Positions 16,401-25,216 of a stretch of 60,000 nt of DNA are shown here, piece after piece (within the stretch, counting starts at the first letter, position 1; the number at the start of each line of letters is the position of its first letter). The translations under genes and the position numbers were made by a program. A model generated the notes under the pieces. That model was not told where the DNA came from, made no database searches, and was given only the letters and a program-made list of their open reading frames with translations. Source of the stretch: Antedon mediterranea (Eukaryota > Echinodermata > Crinoidea > Comatulida > Antedonidae); NCBI RefSeq assembly GCF_964355755.1, contig NC_092670.1, positions 38,057,795-38,117,794 on the forward strand, read 5' to 3'.

Positions 16401-16757
16401 AAATGACTCACTTTTTTTCGAAATCTTAATTTTTTTGGGACAATACATCTTTAAAGTAAGCTACATTGGGTTTTTGGGGACCCCTTTGGAAACTAGCCTT
16501 TGGGCTTGTCCTCTGTTTTCCAAGTATAATGTATGTATTAGTCTATGTATTTATTTTCATTCATATATTATGTCGTTTTATAAATTTTACTGTTCTTGAA
16601 CTCAATAAATATACTTACTAATAAAAATACAGAAAAAGAGAAAATTCTTAATTTTAACTTTTTCAGTGGTCACGTTGAATGTCCAGTTACTTCCTGTACA
16701 TGTCGTTGTATGCTTATGGATTCGGTAGGTAGTATATCATCCGTTGTCACATCGTGA
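1442..16757 (+). CDS. MIOS: MIOS, GATOR2 complex subunit (19 coding exons)
   Basis: Coding exons: 1442-1675, 2060-2251, 2443-2506, 2820-2999, 3604-3740, 4508-4631, 4977-5015, 5293-5411, 5986-6111, 6554-6813, 7081-7149, 8088-8203, 10402-10571, 11114-11305, 11805-11938, 12563-12749, 13796-13886, 14188-14308, 16667-16757. They join in phase to 881 aa; the human protein is about 875 aa. The N-terminal half is a WD40 propeller ([22 protein letters not shown]). A helical middle follows ([33 protein letters not shown]). The C-terminal zinc-binding RING-like part has [42 protein letters not shown] and [11 protein letters not shown]. Established role: a GATOR2 subunit at the lysosome that supports amino-acid activation of TORC1. 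ATG 1442 is chosen because the acceptor at 1415 makes upstream in-frame codons untranslated. The donor at 3741 (GTATCC) and the 12749/12750 junction are the weakest; the latter is fixed by phase. A candidate ATTAAA poly(A) signal lies at 17043-17048. Confidence 0.95.
1829..2015 (+). mobile_element. 5S rRNA-derived SINE (SINE3-like)
   Basis: Positions 1831-1918 resemble the 3' two-thirds of animal 5S rRNA. They include TTGCCGAAGTTAGCAATGTT and GACTTGGATGGGAAACCGTC, equivalent to the internal control region and C box of 5S genes. An AT-rich stretch follows, then an inverted ACTGGG...CCCAGT segment to about 2015. The 5' part of 5S is missing or diverged. It lies in MIOS intron 1, ending only about 45 bp before exon 2. 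Class is inferred from the 5S head, and the 3' boundary is uncertain. Confidence 0.65.
3850..4062 (+). mobile_element. Probable 3' end of a non-LTR retrotransposon
   Basis: AT-rich DNA ending in a short run of TTTGAA-type units (4042-4062), preceded by AATGAATTTCTGAAAGGATT and AATAAA-like words. This form is typical of CR1/L2-type LINE 3' ends, which terminate in short microsatellites. No coding part remains. It sits in MIOS intron 5. Confidence 0.4.
4936..4972 (+). repeat. (TTA)n microsatellite before MIOS micro-exon 7
   Basis: ATAAAGTTTATTATTATTAT followed by T-rich sequence runs directly into the TATAG acceptor of the 39-nt exon at 4977-5015. It may be the tail of an old retroelement, and now supplies the T-rich tract of the acceptor. 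Confidence 0.6.
5442..5774. mobile_element. TTAA-flanked MITE, family B
   Basis: Begins TTAA-AGATACACTGTCCCCC at 5438 and ends with GGGGGACAATGTTTGAT near 5774, an imperfect inverted repeat of the start. Internal words (TTGAATATGCCATTTTA, TTAATCTTTATTTTTCATGT) recur in copies at 23058, 28595 and 34600. The right TTAA has decayed. No coding capacity. Confidence 0.65.
6237..6430. mobile_element. hAT-type MITE, 194 bp, with 8-bp target duplication
   Basis: Terminal repeats CATTGGCGTAGC (left) and GTTACGCCACTG (right) are inverted copies with small differences. They are flanked by GTCATAAG (6229-6236) and GTCATACG (6431-6438), which match at 7 of 8 positions. An 8-bp duplication with CAGTGGCGTA-like ends is diagnostic of the hAT superfamily. 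No ORF; lies in MIOS intron 9. Confidence 0.8.
7183..7397 (+). repeat. 28-bp minisatellite, seven full units
   Basis: Seven consecutive 28-bp units (7183-7378), each built on GCAATTYCTTTCTGTAGTTG plus TGTATTAG, then a truncated eighth. Units differ by single C/T changes, mainly at one position (TTTC or TTCC). Located in MIOS intron 11, 34 bp after its donor. Confidence 0.95.
8275..8350 (-). mobile_element. Possible degenerate tRNA-like SINE head
   Basis: The minus strand reads TGTAGCTTGGTTGTTAACAT followed by GCTTGCCTTCTAATCCC, which resembles a tRNA-SINE A box and D/anticodon region. No clear B box remains. Low confidence. Confidence 0.3.
8575..10123. mobile_element. TTAA-flanked non-autonomous DNA transposon, 1.55 kb
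   Basis: Flanked by TTAA at 8571-8574 and 10124-10127. Left end AGGGGGATTCTGGGTTTAAA and right end TTTAAACCCGGAACCCCCCT are inverted copies. The inside is GC-richer than its surroundings around 9040-9720, with CpGs, TAGGCCTA words and a near-palindrome GAAGGTCGAGTCGACCTTC at 9537-9555. I found no convincing transposase. TTAA targets fit the piggyBac or Kolobok superfamilies; the AGGGG end favours Kolobok (inference). Occupies most of MIOS intron 12. Confidence 0.75.
10127..10290. mobile_element. Family A MITE, copy 1
   Basis: Full-length member of the family with ends like AAAGCTCTGTCTACACTATC and inner inverted GTGATGTGCCC / GGGCACATCAC. It abuts the right end of the TTAA element (8575-10123) and has two ATATGGTAGTGATAT core units. 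Confidence 0.85.
10336..10379. mobile_element. Family A MITE, right-end fragment
   Basis: Only the terminal repeat (AAGTTTGATAGTGTAGACAG plus AGCC) remains. It ends 22 bp before the 3' splice site of MIOS exon 13. Confidence 0.8.
10850..11008. mobile_element. Family A MITE, copy 2
   Basis: Diverged full copy with AATCTACACTGTCAAACT at the left and AGTTTTAAACAGAGCTTTA at the right. Lies in MIOS intron 13. Confidence 0.8.
12755..13500. repeat. AT-rich complex tandem repeat
   Basis: About 0.75 kb made of repeated ATCAATATTATTAATCACTA and TATTTATCAATACATTAATC words in variable order with many indels. It begins within about 5 bp of the MIOS exon 16 donor (GT at 12750), so the start of this intron is satellite DNA. 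Confidence 0.9.
13661..13810 (+). repeat. 75-bp tandem duplication of the MIOS exon 17 acceptor
   Basis: Two 75-bp units (13661-13735 and 13736-13810) are nearly identical. Each includes the pyrimidine tract, TTCTTTATAG acceptor and the first bases of exon 17 (ACAAATACATGTCA). Only the second copy (acceptor at 13794-13795) opens into the conserved zinc-binding reading frame. The first meets an in-frame TAG within 51 nt. Confidence 0.9.
14614..16226. mobile_element. Non-autonomous hAT element, 1613 bp, with perfect 8-bp target duplication
   Basis: Left end CAGGGGTGGCGCCAG and right end CTGGCGCCACCACTG are inverted repeats, flanked by identical ATCGCGAG at 14606-14613 and 16227-16234. These are hallmark hAT features. 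GC-rich CCCCGACGAGGGGGCT motifs sit just inside both ends. No transposase frame was found. An internal 329-bp duplication has its own entry. Confidence 0.9.
15507..16161. repeat. 329-bp tandem duplication inside the hAT element
   Basis: Positions 15507-15835 and about 15836-16161 share long identical runs, for example AACTTCGCCTGGAAAATAAC, GTTGAACGATTCGTACAAAG and CTGACGTACTCTCACGGTCA. They differ by scattered substitutions and small indels. Confidence 0.9.
16530..16620 (+). mobile_element. Possible LINE 3' tail in last MIOS intron
   Basis: Ends with TGTTCTTGAACTCAATAAAT followed by short A/T repeats, a form typical of LINE 3' ends. No coding remnant; low confidence. Confidence 0.3.
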
Positions 16758-17528
16758 CATTCAGCCCGCTAAACAGCTGAGCAAATGGACGCTGCTGCTG
16801 GATACGCCGGGGCAAGAAAATGTCAACCATTAAGGGCATTTGAAGTGTGCTTGAAAATTTGTCAACAAATTCCAAATCCAATAGCAGGTGGCATAATGCA
16901 ACAGGCTTGTCGAGCACACTGTCCTGATCAAGAACTATTATTATAGGATAATTCCGGAGATGAGGTTTTAGGAAAAAAAGTAAACAACATTATGCCTTGT
17001 ACACTGTATATGAATTTATAAAGGGAATACTGATACTGTATTATTAAAGTTGTCTCTAAAATATATTGTCTTTTTTTCCTGTACAAGGCATTTCTTATCC
17101 AGGTGTACTGCATATTTCAAGGTCTGAAATGGTTTACATTTGTTTGGAAACATACAGTATATACTGCCTCGCATTCAACATTTTACGTTATGTTATTACT
17201 GTAATTTATTACAATTATTTAGCAAAAAAAACCTTTAAAAAAACAACCGAAACTAAATAAGATTACTACTGTATAAGTTTATTTAACAAGTCAGTTAGGT
17301 GTATACTTTTGGGAATTGTCAAAAATGATGTGAATTGTACATTGCTGGTTAGTTGCAACTATAGCTTGTTTTTGCTGCCTCTCTCTGTCATGGATCGAAA
17401 GATTTCAGTCAGAGTTAACTGCATAAATGATTGATGTCCATATATAAGGATGATGGAAGTGATTGTGTACAAAAACCACATTGTCATTGCTACCAGTGAG
17501 TGTCTTAGGTTTGCGAGTTCTTTAACGA
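16758..17528. other. Tail-to-tail interval, 3' UTRs of MIOS and RPA3
   Basis: No coding exon seen. Candidate poly(A) signals are ATTAAA at 17043-17048 for MIOS and TTTATT at 17278-17283 (AATAAA on the minus strand) for RPA3. The two 3' ends converge within about 770 bp. Confidence 0.6.
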
Positions 17529-18529
17529 CTAGTTTTCATTGTCTGTTTTCATATATAAATAGAATTTACTGTGTTCATGGGTCAGTTTGACCGCTTCATC
17601 GTACATGTTCATATCTATAAAAAAAATAAAACAAAAAGTACTAATTATATTATATAAGTTTCAATGCTATGCTACCAAAACTTCTGTAATTAGTATTTGA
17701 TAGACATTTAATGAATAAAACAAAACATTTTCTAGTTAATTAAACTTTCAAATTTTATTTTACTAATTATAAAAGCGGTTAATTACCCATATCGATATCG
17801 CCATGGTTTACATATTGATGGCAATTGATTTGTCGTGGGTTCGGACAAACTTGTCCGATCACTTCAGTTATTCCTTCTACAGAGTCTTCAAGCTTTAAAA
17901 AAAAAAACAATTCCATTCAACACATTATATGAAGGTCACACAGATTATTAAAATTTGGTTTTTAAACATCCATCTACTACAAATTATTAGTGCCAACTGC
18001 ATGAAAAAACTTACAGATTCTGGTAATAATATTTCTATGTCAACATTATCTGTTGATGTCAACACAAAAGATGCACCATTTTGATCAACCTAAAAATGTA
18101 ATTAATGTCCATGGACGATATTATTATGAAATATTAATAAATAATATATACAGTATATATAGGCCTAGTACTTAGTAGCCCTCTAGGCCTAAAAACATTT
18201 AAATAATACTAGGGCCTATCTATAGCCGAATTAATAGCCTTCTTCTACCTTGCCCTGGGGTTAGGGGCAATAAGTATGGTATAGGAATACCGTGCACAGC
18301 CTGGGTTATAGGCCTAGCTCTCTATAGGCCTAGTTTAAGGGGATCGCCCAGACAGTCGGCCTACTACTAGCCTAGGCCTCTAGTAGGGCCAGGCCTAGCA
18401 GTAGGCTTAGTAGGCTAGTATATAAAATGAACTTACACTTTTTACTTTACCAAGCAAATTTACTAGACATCCTTCATATCTAGGAAGCATAGATGCGTTG
18501 ACACGTGGATTTGCTTGTACTTCTGTCAT
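17529..18529 (-). CDS. RPA3: RPA3, replication protein A 14-kDa subunit (4 exons)
   Basis: Minus-strand exons: 18529-18437, 18089-18015, 17892-17787 and 17614-17529. They join in phase 0, 0 and 1 to 119 aa plus stop; human RPA3 is 121 aa. The protein opens MTEVQANPRVNASMLPRYEG, matching the family's R-x-N-A-x-M-L start before the OB-fold. Strand regions continue with CLVNLLGKVK, then EDSVEGITEVIGQVCPN, and the C-terminal trimer helix is MNMYDEAVKLTHEHSKFY. Known role: small structural subunit of the RPA1-RPA2-RPA3 single-stranded-DNA-binding complex used in replication, repair and recombination. It is tail-to-tail with MIOS and head-to-head with UMAD1, as in human. It probably shares a promoter region with UMAD1, with palindromic TTCGCGCGAA 94-103 bp upstream of the ATG. 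The ATG at 18529 is the first in frame in this exon. Confidence 0.95.
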
Positions 18530-19561
18530 ATTGCTTTTTGTTTTATTGGCTTTAGACTAGGCTGTCTTCTCCTTACTTTTTGTATCTGAAACTTTCTTTT
18601 TTCGCGCGAGTCGGTAACGATATTCGCGCGAACATTGAAGATTATAACATATGCAGAGAGATGATTGATGAGGATGTCTGTTCGTACGGTAACCGTGTTA
18701 ATAGGCAGTTTTTGAAACGATAGTATGAGGGCGCAAATCATTATTATTTTTGTGACCGTGACGTATTTTATTTATTTATTTTGACACAAAAATAAATAGG
18801 CCTATAAAACGTTTGTCATAATGTTGTCATGCAATTCATTTTACTGTTTTTAAAGTTGCTATTTTGAAAGCAGTAAGTTTTAGAATATAGGCCGAGCCGT
18901 TTTTGTTACAATAGAGTTTAAGTTCTAGCCTAGCTAGGGTGGGTAGGCCTAGGCTAGGCCTAGATAATAATAATATTGTTTTAATGTAAGAAGGCCAGGC
19001 AAGAAGCCCAACAAAGGACCTCCTCCTCTCTCTCTCTCTGCCGCCTAGACTAGGCTTAGGATAGGCTAGGTATGAGTCTAGCTAGCTAGCTAGACGGCAA
19101 TGCCTGCCAGTAGCCTATAGGCTACTCGTCTAAGGGTGGGCCTAGGCCCTATGCTAGCTAGGTTTAGTTAAGGTAGGCCTAGCTAGTAATAATAAGTATG
19201 GATGTAAATACAGTGTGTGTACACTTTTTTAAGACGGGGTTAATTAATTAAGGTGTCATTATTTATAATAGCTTCTAGCACTTACTATTGTTATTATAAG
19301 AAGTAAAGATTGACATCTTTGGCCTATACTATACAGAGTTACAATTTATAAGGTTGTCAAATGTGTTTTTACATACCGTCATTAATTATTTATTGTTTGA
19401 AGGTTTGCATGGCGAAATCAAATGTTGATAAAGTTTGTGGCGAACTGATATACGTAGTGTACCGTAAACCTTATATAATATCATCATTTATTATAATATT
19501 ATAATATCAAAAATTTAATTACAATATTTAACAATTTCATTTTATTTTTTTTCTATTTAAG
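18530..19561. promoter_or_regulatory. Shared RPA3/UMAD1 promoter interval
   Basis: Only about 1 kb separates the two start codons. TTTTTCGCGCGAG (18598-18610) and the 10-bp palindrome TTCGCGCGAA (18623-18632) lie just upstream of the RPA3 ATG. They resemble E2F-type TTTSGCGC sites, which fits an S-phase replication gene (inference). The middle (18880-19190) is rich in TAGGCCTA/CTAGCTAG words. An acceptor at 19560-19561 implies a UMAD1 non-coding first exon within this interval, whose donor I cannot fix. Confidence 0.6.
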
Positions 19562-19574
19562 TCTAGCTTATGTC

Positions 19575-22276
19575 ATGTTTTCACAAATGTTTCGAAAATC
19601 CCAACATTCAAGAGAAAACAAAAAAGCATTTGAATCTCTACAAAGATCCATGAGCAATGGAAGTTTTGGAAATATAGAAACAGATGAAAATAATGAAGAA
19701 GATGGCTTTCTTGTTGTTGGAGAAACGGAGAAAGAAAGGAATACAATCAAGCCATTACCAGCTCCCCCGTCCTATGAAATGTATCAGCAAGTAAGTATCA
19801 CATACTGCGTTGTGATTGGTCCTCAGACAAATGTAAACATCACTAATTGAGTAGATCGGACCCCCACCCCTCGTAAATCTATAAAAAAAAAACAATTATC
19901 CTTGGACGATGATGTGTAAAGATTATGATGAGTAAAAAATTTTGTCAAAATCCCACAAAAAATTTTTTAAAAAAGGTTGCCAAGCAGTGAGTTGATCCTA
20001 CTACCCCTGGTGGGGCCATACTACACCACCCAGCCATCCATCCCATCGATCAAATCAGGTTTTACTTTGTGTATGAATGAATAAAATTGACTAATCAGAC
20101 CTGGGTTGACATTGTTTCTAGTGTAAGATAGACTAAAAAACTATATTCTTACCTTTAAATTTCCCATAGAGCACATTCCTTCTAGAGAGTCAACTAAAGA
20201 GAAACCACATTCTGTAATTTTATTAATTAATAATAATAATAATACCCTAAATTAGATTATAAAGAACTACATAAATCACAACATATAGCTTTTTGTAATA
20301 TTATTGAGTGTAAAGTCTTGTCTACACTATCAAACTTTATGTGACAAAAAAATGTGATGTTCCCCAATATGGACATGATGATGCATATCACTACCATATT
20401 TGCGAATATCGCTACCATATTTGGGCACAACACACTTTTGTTTGTCCTGGTTTGATAGTGCACACACAGTGTTAAAGAAACATTCCATGAGTTTGAATGT
20501 GTGTGATGGAAATATTATTGTCAAATCGGCACAATTTATTTTACTTTATGAATTATGGAATACAATAACAACAAGCAAAACATTAATATTGACATTGTAA
20601 AACTAATAAATTCTCAGGTACTATAATATAAAAAAACTAAAAAGACATTTAGAATTCATCATCATTCATAGCCTTTGGCATGTAAAATCTTTGATATCCT
20701 TTCAATCCATACATTGGTATTTAACAAACATTTTGATAACATAATATTGTGCTATTACAATCAGTAATGAGTATACTAGTAGTCTATAAAAGTCATTAAC
20801 ATAATATTGTGCTATTACAATCATAAAAACTGTGTAAAGCTTTGTCTACACTATCAAACTAGTTTAACAAAAAAAATGTGATGTGCCCATATATATTGTA
20901 GTCATATACCTAAATATGGTAGTGTTATGACATCACATTTTTGTTGTCACAAAGTTTGATAGTGTAGACAATGCTTTACACAGATTTTATGATTGTAATA
21001 GCACAATATTATGTTAATGACTTTTATAGTTTACTAGTACAGTATGTAGTCTTTATCCATTATGCTGATTCATCATCAGCATGCATTTTCTTTTAATACA
21101 TTCTTTGCTCTTTTTTTCCTAACCATTAAAATGTAATCTTAATACATGTACAGCAGTCTGCTTGTATTAGTCATACCATACATTTCATTTTGTGTAATTG
21201 ACTTTTATGAACACCTTAAAATAATCTAGATGTTTTTCAGGCGTTTTTTATGTTTATTTAAAATAATTAATTAATAAAAAAAAATATAAATAAGTATAAA
21301 CTACATGCATAATTTCAGTTGGGCTCATAAAATTTGTCATTTTATACCCCCCCCCCCCTCCTTCTACTACAAATCCTGGATCTGCCACACTGATATGTTA
21401 CTACAGTACTAGGTTAAATATATAGATAATTATTTAAAATAATCATATATTAAAGATATTTTTATTGAAATATATTAATAATATATAAAATAATGCATAC
21501 AAACACAGCATGCAGTAATTAAGTCTTAAATAAACTATATACAGTAGGAGTACATTAGAAATAGTTTTTGATATTGTACATCAATGCTATTTACTGTAAA
21601 ATGCATGTACCATACTGATAATGGATATACTAATTAATTTTTGTGTAAAATTATCCATTAAACCTTGTCTATTCTTTAAACTTTTTTTTTTAAATTATTA
21701 TTTTTATTATTATCATTAACCCTGTAAAGAAAAGATTATGGGTTTATAATTATTAATATAATAATAAAAGTAATAGTTATCTCTGTCTACACTATCAAAG
21801 TAGTTTGACAAAAAAAGTATGATGTGCCAAATATGGTAGTGATATGGCCACATATGGTAGTGATATGACATCATCATGTCCATATATGGGCACATCACAT
21901 TTTTTGTCAAATAAAATTTGATAGTGTAGACAGAGCTTAATAGTATAGTAATAGTTTCTACACACTGTACAGTGATTGTTTCTTTATTGTTTTTTTTTTT
22001 CAGTATTCTCCCTACACACAGTCATCTCCTACAAACTCAGTAAATCATTCTCAACAGCAATCTAATGCATTCCATCAAGTGAACACACCCCTTGCCAGCA
22101 ACCACTCGTCAAAAGTCTCACCAATGGATGGCGTGCCATTCCAGCTCTCCCCTTCGGTGTCAATGATGATGGGATCTTCCTTAAACGACTTAAATATTCC
22201 ACCAATAAAGACTTTTGAAGAAAATAAATTTGTTTACGATTTTTCACATGAACGTTCAGTATTGAAGGAATATTGA
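19575..22276 (+). CDS. UMAD1: UMAD1, UMA-domain protein (2 coding exons)
   Basis: Coding exons 19575-19790 and 22004-22276 join in phase 0 to 162 aa. The N-terminus MFSQMFRKSQ fits the family's MF..FRK start, and DGFLVVGET is the conserved acidic/hydrophobic stretch. Exon 2 is Ser/Gln/Asn-rich, then ends in the UMA domain: VPFQLSPSV at about residues 115-123 through FVYDFSHERSVLKEY at the C-terminus. Established: UMA domains are found in ESCRT-I accessory proteins (UBAP1, MVB12) and mediate ESCRT-I association; UMAD1's own role is less clear. Human UMAD1 was earlier named as the opposite-strand gene of RPA3, and the same head-to-head arrangement is seen here. An acceptor at 19560-19561 shows that the 5' UTR is spliced. 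An upstream ATG at 19570 opens a short overlapping frame. A candidate poly(A) signal AATAAA is at 22435-22440. Confidence 0.93.
20312..20475. mobile_element. Family A MITE, copy 3
   Basis: Left end AAGTCTTGTCTACACTATCA; right end TTTGATAGTGCACACACAGT is degraded. Core in reverse orientation with two CATATCACTACCATATTTG-type units. In the UMAD1 intron. Confidence 0.8.
20774..21039. mobile_element. Long palindromic element with family A core
   Basis: Family A copy (about 20837-20978) whose inverted repeats extend well beyond the usual ends. The left arm starts TACTAGT at 20774 and the right arm ends ACTAGTA at 21039. The arms match over about 90 bp, including AACATAATATTGTGCTATTA and its complement. 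A further direct copy of AACATAATATTGTGCTATTA lies at 20738-20763. This looks like a snapback or composite insertion in the UMAD1 intron. Confidence 0.85.
21346..21360 (+). repeat. Poly(C) tract
   Basis: Run of about 13 C within TACCCC...CTCC in the UMAD1 intron. Such runs are prone to length error. Confidence 0.8.
21780..21938. mobile_element. Family A MITE, copy 5
   Basis: Ends CTCTGTCTACACTATCAAAG and TTTGATAGTGTAGACAGAGC; two core units; lies 65 bp before the acceptor of UMAD1 exon 2. Confidence 0.85.
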
Positions 22277-23057
22277 CATGTACAGTGTAAGTTCTTGTTG
22301 ATTGCAAAACACAGTACAGTTCAAACACTATTAACATGTGCATGTCAAGCAATTCACCAGTGTGTTACTGAATCAAGAAATTTGCAATGCAGATGCCATA
22401 CAAAATGACCATTCTGGGACAGAGAAAAATTTGAAATAAAATAACAACAAATCATGTTTTTATCATTTGAATTGAGCAGAGTTATATTAAATCAGTTTTA
22501 AAAAATCGATTAATTAAGAAAATACATTCTATATTTCAAAATTCTACTCATCCCATGCATAATGTATTTGACGTGTTACGTAGCAGGTAAACGTTACCGA
22601 TCCGTAATCTCTCGTACAAATAGGCTTCGTAACGGCTTTTATCCAGCTGCCATGGGCACTGAATGCTTGCCAGTATACAATACAAGAGTGATGTGACACT
22701 TGTAATTGTTGTGACACATTTTATCTATTTTTGTATCTCAGAGCAAACCTAATTTCTGGAAAAACAAAAGTAATTATTCACTGATGAATGAATGAATGGA
22801 AGGATGTAAACAGATATCCATATTAGGATAAATACTACTGTAGGGCACAGTCTGTGATAACATGACGAATGATGAATAGGTTCTATTAATAAAAATTAAA
22901 TGTTCCATAAATGATGCCCATTCAGACATTTAATTGCATACTCTTCGTTTTCTTCAATGAGTCATGTTTTGAAAAAAAAAGGTTTACAGGTTTTTAAAAT
23001 AATTTTTATTCATTTGATTTTAATCAATCATTTATGAAACTATGTTTTTTACTTTAA

Positions 23058-23143
23058 AGATGTATTGTCCCCTTGAAAACTACAAAATAACCTATTCTAA
23101 GTCTAATTTAATTAATCTTTATTTTTCATGTCTTTAATATTTT
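23058..23143. mobile_element. Family B element, deleted copy
   Basis: TTAA then AGATGTATTGTCCCCTTG at the left, running straight into the family's right-half words (CTACAAAATAACCTATTC, TTAATCTTTATTTTTCATGT). The middle and right terminus are missing. Confidence 0.6.
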
Positions 23144-23162
23144 ATTTTTGTTTGAATCCCAT

Positions 23163-23216
23163 GCGGGGAGGGGGTTGTAAGGATGGGGATGGGGATGGGA
23201 GTTCCCCATCCCCGGC
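23163..23216 (+). other. G-rich tract with quadruplex and hairpin potential
   Basis: GGGGAGGGGG followed by three GGATGGGGAT-type units and then TTCCCCATCCCC. Four or more G runs could form a quadruplex, and the C-rich end could pair with the G run as a hairpin. Lies between UMAD1 and GLCCI1. Confidence 0.5.
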
Positions 23217-23661
23217 CCTATTAATCGCTGAAAAGACTTATTGATATCTTTTTTGACTGATAATGTATTTTAGCACTTCCCTGTATAAACCAGTGATGGT
23301 AAATCACTCCATTTCTTTGCAATAGATTTGTATATTTTAATTTATTTTAATTGTATATTATGAATATAACTTTTAATGATGTGTGTTCTACTAAGTATTC
23401 AAGCATACCATATTTGGTACACTATATTGTATAATACTAATGTTTTATTTTTATTTTGAATCATGTGCTCTATGTTGGATGTGCTTCATTTATTCTTTAA
23501 AATTCAATTTATTTGCAATGTAAAAAAGCTTGTTTTTCACTTGGATAAAATGCAAGGATGGAGAGACACGCCCACTTAGAGACACACCCAATTTTAGCGA
23601 TATTTGTTTTTCACAGCTCTAAAAGGGCAATTATTAGAAGGTTTTAACAAATCCTGAAAAC

Positions 23662-23730
23662 CCATGTCCATATAATATGGGCACATCACATTTTGTTGTC
23701 ACATAAAGTTTGATAGTGTAGACAGAACAT
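23662..23730. mobile_element. Family A MITE, right half
   Basis: CATGTCCATATAATATGGGC through TTTGATAGTGTAGACAGAAC; the left half is absent. Confidence 0.8.
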
Positions 23731-24022
23731 AACATTTCATTTTAAATCAATTATTGTTATGGCTGTGTAAATTTTACAATACATGATAAAAACAAGACTA
23801 ATACATTAAAATTCTACTCATAAATTATGGACAGCTTTAATTATTACATGTAAACAATATTCTACTGCAGTCACTGCAGTAACTTACATATTCACTAACC
23901 TACTTATTCAATAATTCAAAAATTAATAGTTTGTTTGGATAAAAAAAAAACTGCACTGTTAATAATTCTTACCCTTCTTCTTACTGAACTCATACATTAG
24001 AGTTTGACATGCTAGCCTACCC

Positions 24023-24065
24023 AAAGCTCTGTTTACACTATCAAACTAGTTTGACAAAAAAAATT
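24023..24065. mobile_element. Family A MITE, left-end fragment
   Basis: AAAGCTCTGTTTACACTATC then AACTAGTTTGACAAAAAA; truncated 12 bp before the next copy. Confidence 0.8.
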
Positions 24066-24076
24066 GTATGGTACTA

Positions 24077-24209
24077 AAGCTCTGTCTACACAATCAAACT
24101 TTATGTGACAAAAAATGTGATGTGCCCATATGATGATGTCATATCACTACCATATTTTGACACACCACACGTTTTTTGTCAAACTACTTTGATAGTGTAG
24201 ACAGAACTA
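24077..24209. mobile_element. Family A MITE, copy 8 (short core)
   Basis: Complete ends, AAGCTCTGTCTACACAATCA and TTTGATAGTGTAGACAGAAC, with a single CATATCACTACCATATTT core unit. Flanked by TA on both sides (actTAAAGC / ACTAAAG). Confidence 0.85.
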
Positions 24210-24959
24210 AAGTTACATACTAACTGACATCCTTTCATTGTGTTGATTGACCTTGTGGGAACCAAAGCTTTAATTCATATTATATAAACTAGTACAGTAT
24301 CAAAAGTTTATAAACTATATTGTGCTGCCCTCTACAGGGCAGACAGCAAACAATGGATTGGTCAAGTGTCTATTTCTGCTGCATCTTTAAAATATTGTAA
24401 ATAAAATACCATGTTGGATAACTGTATATTTTCAAGAGTCTGCAAAATATCTATTGCAAATATTTGTATTGAATAAAGAAAAAGAGAGTTAACAGCACTG
24501 TATTTGTCATGAGCACTATACTATTAATGGTGCCAACAAATGCATATTAATAATTTTTTTAATAACTGCATATATGGTATATTTTCAGCATCACAGAAAC
24601 ATGTCCAAAGAGTGCAGAAAAAGATAATATTTATATAGTAGTATAAAAATACTGCATTAATCACAATCAAATCATGTTTACCAAAGGTCATACATAACAT
24701 AATGCAAGGGCATTTCTGTACAAAATATATTTTTCAGTTATTTCTTTGTCGCAAAGATTTTTCAAGTACCTGGGATTTTTAGCTGGTCCCTGTTGCAGGT
24801 TGTAAACTTTCTTTGAACAAGGAAACTATTATTTACATCTAATTTCAATAGATCAACTTTTTGACCAATCAGAAGCCTCAAGTCAATTAGTTTGCCAGCC
24901 TCGTTCCGTCATTGTTCTTTTTCACACTTGAACAAGTACAGATACTGCATTATTTATAA

Positions 24960-25216
24960 TTATATATTATTGGACGAGCCTGAGCATGATTGGCTATACG
25001 CCAGGCGATCAAAACAAGACGTGCGTGCACACACGACACACGGTACTCGCGCACACGGCCGGTCGACGGACGTCGCTTTGGCTCTCTTTGCTTTGGCGAA
25101 ACAGACGTCGTTTGTGAGCGAATAAAAGTGATTGTTTTGCATTAGAAACGATTGTGATCGCATTGATAGGGTTAAAAGAAGATAGATTTGTTTTAAAGTG
25201 TGTGAATAAGCTCAAC
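24960..25216 (+). promoter_or_regulatory. GLCCI1 promoter / 5' UTR region
   Basis: Locally CpG-rich (about 25015-25080, with CGTGCGTGCACACACGACAC and GGCCGGTCGACGGACGTCGC) in otherwise AT-rich DNA, directly upstream of the GLCCI1 start codon. No TATA box stands out. The transcription start is not defined. Confidence 0.5.

Larger units (their letters stand above)
14331..16450. mobile_element. Family B TTAA element, split by a hAT insertion
   Basis: Left end AGATGTATTGTCCC at 14331, preceded by GTAA (decayed TTAA). Right end GGGACAATACATCT at 16437-16450 is followed by TTAA. Without the inserted hAT element and its duplicated target, about 500 bp remain. It lies in the last MIOS intron. Confidence 0.75.
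22277..24959. other. UMAD1-GLCCI1 intergenic region
   Basis: Contains the UMAD1 3' UTR (AATAAA 22435-22440), a family B fragment, a G-rich tract, family A copies at 23662, 24023 and 24077, and otherwise AT-rich DNA. No supported exon. Confidence 0.7.
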